Assembly (NCBI GenBank): GCA_002391545.1
Contig: DGFF01000096.1
Coordinates: 1-5,962, forward strand
Direction of reading: 5' to 3'
From: Candidatus Fermentithermobacillaceae bacterium UBA3907
GTDB lineage: Bacteria > Bacillota > Sulfobacillia > Fermentithermobacillales > Fermentithermobacillaceae
Length of the DNA: 5,962 nt
Both the position numbers and the translations under genes were made by a program. The notes under the pieces are model-generated. The model made no database searches. It was not told where the DNA came from and saw only the letters and a list, made by a program, of their open reading frames with translations. Positions 1 through 5,943 of this stretch are shown one piece after another; the stretch's first letter is position 1; each line of letters opens with the position of its first letter.

Positions 1-29
1 CGCAAAACTCGCTGCATTCCTATAATTCT

Positions 30-74
30 GCAGTCACTCGGCCCGACAGTGGACCAGTTGTGACTGCTTTTTTT
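30..74 (+). terminator. Rho-independent terminator of an unseen upstream gene
   Basis: GCAGTCAC (30-37) pairs perfectly with GTGACTGC (60-67) and is followed at once by seven T (68-74), the usual intrinsic terminator layout. The 22-nt loop is longer than average. One reading frame entering from the left edge stops at TAA 23-25, five bases before the stem, so an upstream gene could end there. Too few codons remain to name or claim it. The terminator insulates the RHH gene downstream from upstream transcription. Confidence 0.7.
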
Positions 75-81
75 GCCAAAA

Positions 82-118
82 ACGTGGACCCCTACGTGAA
101 CAAAACATTAACGGGGTC
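82..118. promoter_or_regulatory. Candidate operator repeats upstream of the RHH gene
   Basis: Two short repeat patterns overlap here. ACGTG occurs twice in direct orientation (82-86 and 94-98, 12 bp apart). GACCCC (87-92) and GGGGTC (113-118) form an inverted pair with a 20-bp spacer. RHH repressors commonly bind short repeats upstream of their own gene, so autoregulation is plausible. That is inference from position only, and I see no convincing -35/-10 pair nearby. Confidence 0.25.
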
Positions 119-176
119 ATCCGCGACGCTTTAGTGAGGCACGCCGGTGTATCCCTCAAAAAAGAGAGGTGATTTC

Positions 177-479
177 GTGGCTATTCCGCAGCCCAAGAAA
201 AGACTTAACTCTGAGGACGGTCAGAAAGTGGTAAAGGTGAGAGCACGCAAACCGGTGTCCTCAGACCTGGTTAGTGCCCATCCCAGGAAGAAGTTCGATG
301 ATCGACACGTACGTTGGACAGGATATCTAACGATAGAGAACAATAGGTACTTACGGGATTTACTTGCCAAAGGAGAAATTCGTTCTATCACCCGATGTGT
401 CAATGAAGCGGTTGAGACCTATTTAAAGAGCAGATTCGGGTTGTCCTGTGAAGACAGCAGAATCAGTAATAATCATTAA
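177..479 (+). CDS. Small ribbon-helix-helix DNA-binding protein
   Basis: Probable 100-residue regulator or partition/copy-control type protein. The first 45 residues are basic and look disordered (many K, R, P, S). Residues 47-52 (WTGYLT) fit the single beta strand of an RHH fold, 54-66 the first helix and 70-86 (SITRCVNEAVETYLKSR) the second. This order matches CopG/Arc-type domains, which dimerise and bind DNA through the paired strands. The GTG at 177 is chosen because AGAGAGGTGAT (163-173), close to the ideal anti-16S complement, lies just before it. An in-frame GTG at 147 would add 10 residues but has no such site. The gene stands alone, between an upstream terminator and a 308-bp gap with a strong inverted repeat. 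The fold assignment is by eye from a short domain. Its target is unknown; the repeats at 82-118 or 508-541 are obvious candidates. Confidence 0.72.
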   Translation: MAIPQPKKRLNSEDGQKVVKVRARKPVSSDLVSAHPRKKFDDRHVRWTGYLTIENNRYLRDLLAKGEIRSITRCVNEAVETYLKSRFGLSCEDSRISNNH

Positions 480-507
480 TGCCAGTTAATGAGCGGTAAA
501 ACGGGTC

Positions 508-541
508 GTACCTCTTAACCTGTCGCGAGGTTAAGAGGTAC
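508..541. repeat. Perfect 14-bp inverted repeat with 6-nt loop
   Basis: GTACCTCTTAACCT (508-521) and its exact reverse complement (528-541) flank the loop GTCGCG. As RNA this is a very stable hairpin. As DNA it is a long symmetric site of the sort bound by dimeric proteins. It lies 28 bp after the RHH stop codon. No T run follows on either strand, so it is not a standard intrinsic terminator. It may be an operator, an mRNA 3'-end stabiliser or a recombination or partition site. The structure is certain; the role is not. Confidence 0.75.
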
Positions 542-657
542 CCATACTAGGGTAGACGTAGCCGCCTCAGCGTTCCCACTTCTCCCTTACTGAATGGAGA
601 GGGCACTTTCCGTTTCGGATGCGAGAGTCCATTACGATCAAGAAGGGATTCAATGTC

Positions 658-686
658 TTGATAGAGAACCACTGTTAACAGATGAT
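658..686 (+). promoter_or_regulatory. Weak sigma-70-type promoter candidate for the 314-residue gene
   Basis: TTGATA (658-663, 5 of 6 matches to TTGACA) is separated by exactly 17 bp from GATGAT (681-686, 4 of 6 matches to TATAAT). It would give a leader of roughly 95 nt. The spacing is ideal but the -10 box is poor, and pairs of this quality occur by chance. Confidence 0.25.
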
Positions 687-787
687 TGGAGAAAGCGAAC
701 AAAGTTTTCTGACTGATGTGCTTCTTTTTAAAGAAGTTAGACCTTATTCATCTGTAGGAAAAATATAATTAGCTGGGAGGAGCGAGT

Positions 788-1732
788 TTGGACCGACTGC
801 AGGAGTATGGGCTGGAGCTAATTCTCGACACGATGTTGAAGATGTATGAAGATAAAGGCGGAAAACTTCCGATCAGTAAGGAGCAGCTCTTGCGCTTCCT
901 AAAGTTCTTTGTTTCCGTTGACATGGACCAGCAACGTCAGGTTTTGGAAGGCAATGCCCGTTCAATCTATAGATTCTTCCAAGACGAGATTGAGCACGAG
1001 CAACCGGGTATGTATTATGACCGTTTTAATGACCACTTTAACCTAATGAATGTTGAAAATATGCTGACCAAGGGGGAGGGGTGGAAGCCTAGGGATATTT
1101 ACGCTTTTCAGGACAACGAAGTGAAGGTCCTGGAAGAGAATTTCCACGAAGAGACTTACAAGCGGATACGCAGAAACAGCCTCCACCTTATCGACTTTAA
1201 AAACTATGAGAAGCTGGTTGAAATCCTGAAAGCAGAGATTTCCGAGGATGACCTTGAGAATCAAAGTGTCCGATTGTATAAGTTGGAGAAGCGATTCAAT
1301 CTAGAAATAATCAAAACTATCCTCAAGGCTAAGAACCAGATTGAGAAGATGATCCTAGAGGATCTTATCCTAGTTATGATGATTCCTGATATAGAAGGTC
1401 GACATGAGTACGTGGAATTGTACCAGACCATGCTGGAGCAGATAGCTCTGGTGTGGCGTAATCAAATCTTGAATTTAGTGGTTATTTTGAGCGAAACAAT
1501 CAGCCGGTTCAAGGATACATACCCTCCGCCTAAAGGTTTCGGTTCCAGAGATGACATCCCTCACCCGGAACGGCATATTTACCGAGAGGGACGATATATG
1601 AGCGAGTCGAAGTTTGAGGAAGACTTTGATGAATCCGACTTCAAAGATTTAATGGAAGAGATCAAGAGAATCAACTCAGAGGTGTTGGAACGTCACAAGA
1701 GGGGCAGGGGTCGCCCCAGAAATGATGAGTGA
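788..1732 (+). CDS. Unrecognised 314-residue protein with C-terminal AT-hook-like tail
   Basis: I do not recognise this protein. It is soluble, highly charged and apparently mostly helical, with no signal peptide and no clear membrane segment; residues 189-200 and 226-236 are short hydrophobic helices. An acidic patch (about 277-292) precedes a basic tail, K304-R-G-R-G-R-P-R311. That tail matches the AT-hook core (RGRP with flanking basics) that binds the minor groove of AT-rich DNA, so a DNA-associated role is a reasonable inference. The TTG at 788 is the start: GGGAGGAG (775-782) lies 5 nt upstream and an in-frame TAG at 770 rules out a longer protein. The gene is monocistronic, with its own terminator overlapping the stop codon. 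Its position between a small DNA-binding gene and the replication operon suggests an accessory role such as regulation, partition or host interaction. The reading frame is secure; the function is unknown. Confidence 0.85.
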   Translation: MDRLQEYGLELILDTMLKMYEDKGGKLPISKEQLLRFLKFFVSVDMDQQRQVLEGNARSIYRFFQDEIEHEQPGMYYDRFNDHFNLMNVENMLTKGEGWKPRDIYAFQDNEVKVLEENFHEETYKRIRRNSLHLIDFKNYEKLVEILKAEISEDDLENQSVRLYKLEKRFNLEIIKTILKAKNQIEKMILEDLILVMMIPDIEGRHEYVELYQTMLEQIALVWRNQILNLVVILSETISRFKDTYPPPKGFGSRDDIPHPERHIYREGRYMSESKFEEDFDESDFKDLMEEIKRINSEVLERHKRGRGRPRNDE

Positions 1733-1760
1733 GAAGGCAGAATGGCTGCCTTCTTTTTTT
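1732..1760 (+). terminator. Rho-independent terminator after the 314-residue gene
   Basis: AGAAGGCAG (1732-1740) pairs perfectly with CTGCCTTCT (1746-1754) around the 5-nt loop AATGG, and T continues through 1760. The stem begins on the last base of the TGA stop. This is a textbook intrinsic terminator. It separates this gene from the replication operon, which must therefore have its own promoter. Confidence 0.92.
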
Positions 1761-1840
1761 ACTTATAATCGTGAAAATAATCACACAAAAATAGACAAAA
1801 AATTGAGCGAAAAACGCCACAGCCCAAAAACGAAATCCCG

Positions 1841-1989
1841 TGCTAGACTAGAGCCAACTCCTTTAGAAGATGACTTCCCGAGGAGGCGTCTGAAATAAGA
1901 CTGGGAAAGATGTGATTCTTGCCCACATGTGCACCTTGACAATTGAATAGCGGCTAAACATGCAAAAAAATAATGAAAGGAAGAGATTA
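1841..1989 (+). promoter_or_regulatory. Leader of the replication operon: possible extended -10 and folded 5' region
   Basis: TGCTAGACT (1841-1849) resembles an extended -10 element downstream of an A-rich tract (about 1775-1835), though no -35 box is evident. The following 100 nt contain nested complementary segments. CTTCCC (1873-1878) can pair with GGGAAG-like sequence near 1905-1911 (one bulged A), enclosing GTCT/AGAC around the loop GAAATA. Farther on are the palindromes CACATGTG (1924-1931) and CAATTG (1940-1945). TTGACA at 1936-1941 has no acceptable -10 at 16-18 bp. Fold and promoter are both by-eye suggestions. Regulation through this leader is speculative. Confidence 0.3.
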
Positions 1990-2415
1990 ATGCACGAACG
2001 ATTAGAAAAATATGAGGCCTTTTTCCGTAGGCGGGTTGACGTCAATGAAATTCCTGACGGGGAGTACTCAGTGTCTGTAATTAGGGCCGAGGTCACCGAG
2101 TCCCGACTTGGCGATCCACAACTGCGACTTTGCTTAGAGATTGATGCGGGGCCGTATCAAGGGGTAAAGTTCTTCAAGTATTACACAATCAGCTCAGAGG
2201 CAGCAGCAGCTTATCTTTATGAAGACGTTTGTCGTTGCGGTATCGAGGCGGCTTCGTTAGTGGAAGTGTTTGAAGTCCCCGATGTATTTCTGGGCTTACG
2301 GCTCTTGGTTGAGAAAGTGAGTAATGGGGATCGGGTGTCGTGGTATTTTGTGGATCGGATGGAGAGCCAGGAGGCTGGATTTGATGAGGGTAGAGATCAT
2401 GAAGTGTGGCAATAA
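1990..2415 (+). CDS. DUF669-like single-stranded DNA-binding protein
   Basis: A 141-residue protein whose central part (about residues 18-85) has the DUF669 pattern: an 'IPDGEYSVSVIRAEV' strand opening, a polar turn, 'LRLCLEIDAGPYQGVKFF', then a tail like 'YTISSEAAAAYLYEDVCRCGIE'. Phage and plasmid DUF669 proteins sit beside primases and helicases and act, or are thought to act, as OB-fold ssDNA-binding proteins. Residues 88-123 add more predicted strands, and the C-terminus is acidic (ESQEAGFDEGRDHE), as is common for SSB partner-docking tails. ATG 1990 is preferred because AAAGGAAGAG lies just upstream. The in-frame ATG at 1960 lacks a ribosome binding site and would add 10 lysine/asparagine/arginine-rich residues. 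The gene overlaps the primase gene by 32 nt, so the two are probably translationally coupled. Its role would be to coat ssDNA exposed by the downstream helicase. Family assignment is by pattern. Confidence 0.8.
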   Translation: MHERLEKYEAFFRRRVDVNEIPDGEYSVSVIRAEVTESRLGDPQLRLCLEIDAGPYQGVKFFKYYTISSEAAAAYLYEDVCRCGIEAASLVEVFEVPDVFLGLRLLVEKVSNGDRVSWYFVDRMESQEAGFDEGRDHEVWQ

Positions 2416-3595
2416 TCCGCCCCCAGTGGGCGACTCAACCGTTTACTTTACTGCCAAGGAGTTCTTTCACGCCGTTTTCGCTCCAGAACATCAGGAGGGA
2501 TTCATCACCTTCTTTCTTCTCAGAGATAAGAGAGTTCAGTACATTGCGCTCCGAGACCTATCTGATGTAGCGGCTCACTTCATTGACAAGCGACACTCGG
2601 AGCCTTTATACGATCTTTATTTCAGTGTGGGTATCCAAGCGAGTCCACCTTCCAGAACCAAGTCAAGAGGAACTGCTCGAGACATAGTGGGAATCACAGC
2701 CTTTTGGTACGACTTAGACTGCATAGACTGCAGCATTGAGCCTACCTATCGTCAGCTACCAACGAGACTTGAAGCCTTAGAGTTCATCGCCGCTCTGCCC
2801 TGGTCACCTTCTATTGTGGTCGATTCAGGTGGAGGTTACCACCTCTACTGGCTACTTCGTGAGCCATGGCTCTTTAGAGATGCAAATGAGCGGGCAGAAG
2901 CAGCAGAACTAAGCTTGAACTTTCAAAAAACCATTGGCATGTGGGGGGAGTTCAGAGGATGGGAATTCGACCTTACTGCTGATCTGAGCAGAGTTCTGAG
3001 AGTGCCTGGTACGATAAACGGAAAAAAGGGCAGAGAAACAGCGGTCTGGATTGCAAACTTCAATCCTGATGTTCGTTACAACCCTAGTGATTTTGAATCC
3101 TATTTATTGCCTTCCAAGGCTTCTATGCCTACAAGGTCACGCCGGGTTTCCAACCCGAAACCTGGGATCGCTTTATCTATCGAGCCGATTATAACGGGTT
3201 GTGCCTGGCTTAGGCATTGCATCGACGATGCGGCTACATTACCGGAGCCGGAGTGGTTTGCGATGCTAACCATTCTCGCTAAGCTCAAAGATGGTAAGAT
3301 CTTAGCGCATCTGTATAGTAATCCCTATTCAGGTTATAGCATGAGCGAAACGGAGTGGAAGTTCGCCCATGCAAGTACCTTTAGAGGCACTTATAGTTGT
3401 TCGAAAATCAGCATTATAAGTGGCGGGAAGCATTGCGCTTCCTGCCAGTATCAAGGAAAAATACGAAGTCCCTTGAGCTTGAGTCAACAGGAGTCATTTT
3501 CAGCCGAATTAGTCGAGATCAAGGACTTATTACACAGGGATGGTGAATGCATTGAACAAAAGCAGCAAGAAGCGCATCCAAGAGCCAACCTATAA
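2384..3595 (+). CDS. Archaeo-eukaryotic-type primase-polymerase (RepB-primase-like)
   Basis: A 403-residue prim-pol that would lay primers for replication of the element. Three AEP signatures are visible in order: motif I WYDLDC with metal-binding D110 and D112; motif II SGGGYHLYW with H153; motif III DLTADLSRVLRVPGTIN (196-212) with D196/D200, R203 and R206. Residues 273-363 form a separate C-terminal region with C273, C279, C339, C351 and C354 around 'LPEPEWFAML', 'YSMSETEWKFAHA' and 'TYSCSKI', probably a zinc-binding primase accessory domain. ATG 2384 follows AGGAGG (2369-2374) at 9 nt and is preferred. ATG 2399 is a weaker alternative, and earlier in-frame starts lie deep inside the SSB gene. 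It overlaps the SSB-like gene by 32 nt and the helicase gene by 56 nt. In P4-type proteins primase and helicase are often one polypeptide; here they are separate frames. A diverged second copy begins at about 5350. Confidence 0.9.
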   Translation: MRVEIMKCGNNPPPVGDSTVYFTAKEFFHAVFAPEHQEGFITFFLLRDKRVQYIALRDLSDVAAHFIDKRHSEPLYDLYFSVGIQASPPSRTKSRGTARDIVGITAFWYDLDCIDCSIEPTYRQLPTRLEALEFIAALPWSPSIVVDSGGGYHLYWLLREPWLFRDANERAEAAELSLNFQKTIGMWGEFRGWEFDLTADLSRVLRVPGTINGKKGRETAVWIANFNPDVRYNPSDFESYLLPSKASMPTRSRRVSNPKPGIALSIEPIITGCAWLRHCIDDAATLPEPEWFAMLTILAKLKDGKILAHLYSNPYSGYSMSETEWKFAHASTFRGTYSCSKISIISGGKHCASCQYQGKIRSPLSLSQQESFSAELVEIKDLLHRDGECIEQKQQEAHPRANL

Positions 3596-5246
3596 GGAGC
3601 TATGTCGCCATTTACCAGTTTTCAGATGGCTTGCGCAGAAAAGTAAGCTATCGGATCATCAGATGCTGGCCCTTTTCACTAATTTGGCCCAATTGGGGGA
3701 AGAGGGAAAGGAAATTGCGCAGTTCTTTCTAGACAAGCATGGCCATAAAGTCGATGTGGACGAGCTTTACGAGAAGTGTCAAGGAAAGCCCATCGCCACC
3801 TATGAGAGCTTCGCTCTTTTGGGTTATGATGGCTATATTCCCGAAGAATACGATAGTCCGATAGAAGAACTTCTAGATCTCAAGAAGTCAAAGGACATGG
3901 CGAATCGGGGTCTATACTATTCCGAACGTGGCCAACTTCGGATTAACGCCAATACTTTTGCGGCTTATGTATTACATCGCTTAGAGTTGGTGTTTGTACT
4001 TGGTCAAGGTTTTTTCCTTTACGAGGCTTCAGGGAAGTGGCGGCCGATTGACGATGTGGAGTTGGGCAAGAGATGTCGAGATATCCTCCACGAAGTAGAA
4101 GATGGGATATGGATTCAATCTTGGCATGGTGAGTACATGGCTGCCCTACGGTTAGAGGTACCTCAGCTTAATAGTCTGGATCGTGGTGATGAGTTCATTA
4201 ACGTACAAAACGGAATGCTTGATTTACGGACCATGAACCTCAGACCGCATGCACCGGAGTATTATTCTACGATTCAAACGCCAATACGTTATAATTCGAA
4301 TGCCACCTGTCCTAAATTCGAGGCGTTCTTGCACTCCATATTTGAAGGGGATCGGGAACGAATTGACCTTATGCAGGAAATTATGGGTTACGTTTTGACG
4401 AAGGATATGCGCCTACAGAAGGCCTTCATATTCCATGGTATTGGTTCTAATGGCAAAAGCGTGCTTGCAGACATCATTCGTCACATAGCAGGTGGGGATA
4501 ACGTGTCGCATGCACCCTTAAATAAGCTTGGGGAACGCTTTGGTCTGGATAATCTTCCTGGTAAGACGGTCAACATCTCCACCGAAAATGAACTGGGTGA
4601 AAAGCACCTAAATACGCAGAACTTCAAGGCTATTACGGGTGCCGATACGATTAATGTGGAGCGAAAATATCAGGATTCCTTCAGTTGTGAGCTGTTTTGC
4701 AAGTTGGTGGTTCTCGTCAATCGTCTCCCCACGACAAAAGATCATTCTCACGGCTTTTATCGGAGGTTGGTCATAGTTCCGTTCAACAGGGTGTTCACTG
4801 AAGCCGAACAGGATCGGGATCTGTTGAGCAAATTACTTGGAGAGCTGGAGGGAATTCTGGCTTTTGCATTACGCGGTTACAAGCGACTTATCGAAAACAA
4901 TCATCGGTTGACTATTTGCAGTGCTGCAGAACGCGCTTTGAACGAGTATAAAGAAGAGCAAAATCCTGTTCTGGTCTTCATGCGTAAAGAACTGACGTTT
5001 GCGGATAACGCTAGTGTTAAGCGCAAAGAGGTCTACTCAGCGTTCCAGGTGTGGGCTAGACAAAATGAGTTCAACGAATTTAGTAGCATGGGAAGGCAGA
5101 GGTTTTGGGATCTGTTTAGAGCAGGTGCCTCAGAAGTCGGTTATGATTTTCTCACTAAGAAGATCAAGGGCGAAGTGTTCTTGGATAAGGTGGCACTGAA
5201 TGGAACAGGTAGACCCCCTCGCAATTCCATGAGTGTTCTGGACTAA
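3540..5246 (+). CDS. P4/D5-family SF3 replicative helicase
   Basis: A 568-residue helicase that would unwind the element's DNA as a hexamer. Residues 219-285 (FINVQNGMLDLRT...LMQEIMGYVL) are the D5_N-type region. The SF3 AAA+ core follows: Walker A GIGSNGKS (300-307, K306), Walker B-like VNISTENE (344-351, E349), sensor N394 in VLVNRLP, and arginine finger region YRRLVIVPF (R408, R409). Residues 466-530 resemble the C-terminal winged-helix part of this family. Residues 20-100 look like a second copy of the primase accessory domain without its cysteines. ATG 3540 is the first start in the open frame (in-frame TAG at 3510). Its ribosome binding site is poor (AAGGA 14 nt upstream), so translation probably depends on ribosomes from the primase gene, which it overlaps by 56 nt. 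Length and motifs look intact. The stop codon is followed immediately by a large palindrome. Confidence 0.95.
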   Translation: MVNALNKSSKKRIQEPTYKELCRHLPVFRWLAQKSKLSDHQMLALFTNLAQLGEEGKEIAQFFLDKHGHKVDVDELYEKCQGKPIATYESFALLGYDGYIPEEYDSPIEELLDLKKSKDMANRGLYYSERGQLRINANTFAAYVLHRLELVFVLGQGFFLYEASGKWRPIDDVELGKRCRDILHEVEDGIWIQSWHGEYMAALRLEVPQLNSLDRGDEFINVQNGMLDLRTMNLRPHAPEYYSTIQTPIRYNSNATCPKFEAFLHSIFEGDRERIDLMQEIMGYVLTKDMRLQKAFIFHGIGSNGKSVLADIIRHIAGGDNVSHAPLNKLGERFGLDNLPGKTVNISTENELGEKHLNTQNFKAITGADTINVERKYQDSFSCELFCKLVVLVNRLPTTKDHSHGFYRRLVIVPFNRVFTEAEQDRDLLSKLLGELEGILAFALRGYKRLIENNHRLTICSAAERALNEYKEEQNPVLVFMRKELTFADNASVKRKEVYSAFQVWARQNEFNEFSSMGRQRFWDLFRAGASEVGYDFLTKKIKGEVFLDKVALNGTGRPPRNSMSVLD

Positions 5247-5253
5247 TGTACCC

Positions 5254-5355
5254 TAGGTGGCGCAGGTGGCGTAGTAAATCGCAAACTTATTTCAAGATAG
5301 ATTTCCATTTTCCAACGGAAAATTTTTATATTTTGCAGACCACCTAGACCACCTA
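5254..5355. repeat. 102-bp imperfect palindrome of paired AGGTGG repeats, candidate origin
   Basis: The left side has TAGGTGGCG-CAGGTGGCG (5254-5271, two 9-bp units). The right side has GACCACCTA twice (5338-5355), inverted relative to the left. TAGGTGG 5254-5260 pairs with 5349-5355, AGGTGG 5264-5269 with 5340-5345, and GCAAA 5281-5285 with TTTGC 5332-5336. The AT-rich centre has a perfect 7-bp hairpin (5307-5323). Short tandem repeats flanking AT-rich DNA next to an initiator/helicase gene are typical of replication origins. P4 itself uses GGTG-containing repeats bound by its primase-helicase. Origin function is inference; an RNA structure or mobile-element end are alternatives. Confidence 0.72.
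5307..5334 (+). terminator. AT-rich hairpin plus T-rich tail, possible weak terminator
   Basis: ATTTTCC (5307-5313) pairs with GGAAAAT (5317-5323) around the loop AAC, followed by TTTTATATTTT. This could end the helicase operon transcript 60-80 nt after the stop. The stem has only two G-C pairs, so it would be weak. It also forms the core of the larger palindrome and may matter as DNA instead. Confidence 0.3.
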
Positions 5356-5943
5356 TTATATAGACCGACATCCATATAAACTATCAGACATGTACTTCAG
5401 CCTAGGTATCCAGGCCGATAGCCCACCTGCTGAAGTAAAGTCTAGGGGAAGGGCGGCTGACATCGTTGCTCTCCCCGCTCTTTGGTTCGATTTAGACTGT
5501 CAAAATGGCGAAGGAACGAGGAGGTTACCCACACGGCAGGAGGCTTTAGATTTTCTAGACTTTATACCGTTCCCGCCGTCAATTGTCATAGACTCAGGGA
5601 CTGGGTTTCATCTTTACTGGGTCTTTAGGGAACTGTGGAACCTTGAAAACCAAATAGAGTGGGAAACTGCTGCCCAGCTCAGCTTAGAATTCCAGCTCAC
5701 TCTTCAAGAGTGGGCTGGTCGGCGGGGTTGGCAGTTCGATATTACAGCCGACCTAAGCAGAGTGCTGCGGATTCCCGGAACTATCAACACTAAGAACGGC
5801 GAGCAAAGAGAAGTTCACATCATAAAATTAAGACCTGAAATACTTTATAATCCCTCAGACTTCGAGGGCTACCTAACTGATTTAATAGTGAAAATTAATA
5901 AGTCCGGGGCAGGTTCAGTCATAATGCCTCGGGAGCACCTAAG
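5348..5943 (+). pseudogene. Second, 5'-truncated primase-polymerase copy, cut by the window end
   Basis: From about 5351 the frame reads YYIDRHPYKLSDMYFSLGIQ, which aligns with the intact primase from its residue 64 (HFIDKRHSEPLYDLYFSVGIQ). Similarity then continues without breaks, with roughly half the residues identical by eye. All catalytic motifs are kept: WFDLDC, SGTGFHLYW and DITADLSRVLRIPGTIN. The N-terminal 60 or so residues are not in this frame. An in-frame TAG lies at 5345-5347, and the first later ATG (5390) has no ribosome binding site and would start next to the active site. It may be a truncated paralogue, a frameshifted gene or the remnant of a related neighbouring element. 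Real sequence ends at about 5943 before the zinc-domain region; codons after that are adapter. Homology is clear, while 'pseudogene' is inference from the missing start. Confidence 0.75.

Larger units (their letters stand above)
480..787. other. 308-bp intergenic region with inverted repeats, no clear gene
   Basis: This gap separates the RHH gene from the 314-residue gene. It holds the perfect 14-bp inverted repeat at 508-541, a weak candidate promoter at 658-686 and a short AT-rich palindrome, CTTCTTT-TT-AAAGAAG, at 721-736. A 40-codon ATG frame (594-716) is open, but no ribosome binding site precedes it and the peptide is not recognisable, so it is not called as a gene. TATAAT at 764-769 sits so close to the next ribosome binding site that it would give almost no leader. 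Confidence 0.5.

Noticed and set aside
3..131. Frame open from the left edge across the terminator
   Set aside because: It runs straight through a clear stem-plus-T-run terminator and has no recognisable content.
594..716. 40-codon ATG frame in the gap between the RHH gene and the 314-residue gene
   Set aside because: No ribosome binding site in front, no recognisable peptide, and a frame of this length is expected by chance.
764..769. Perfect TATAAT before the TTG-start gene
   Set aside because: It lies 5 bp before the ribosome binding site and has no -35 box at proper spacing; transcription would start inside the binding site.
1936..1941. Perfect TTGACA box upstream of the SSB-like gene
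   Set aside because: The hexamers 16-18 bp downstream (such as CATGCA) do not resemble a -10 box.
3594..3645. AAGGAG followed by ATG 3602 at the end of the primase gene
   Set aside because: The ATG opens a frame of only 14 codons, not the helicase frame, and the helicase motifs are fully served by ATG 3540.
5254..5355. CRISPR-type or satellite repeat array
   Set aside because: Only two 9-bp units on each side, inverted across the centre, with no spacers; it is a palindrome, not an array.
5390..5943. ATG 5390 as a genuine start for the second primase copy
   Set aside because: No ribosome binding site, and homology extends upstream of this codon to about 5351, so it is an internal methionine.
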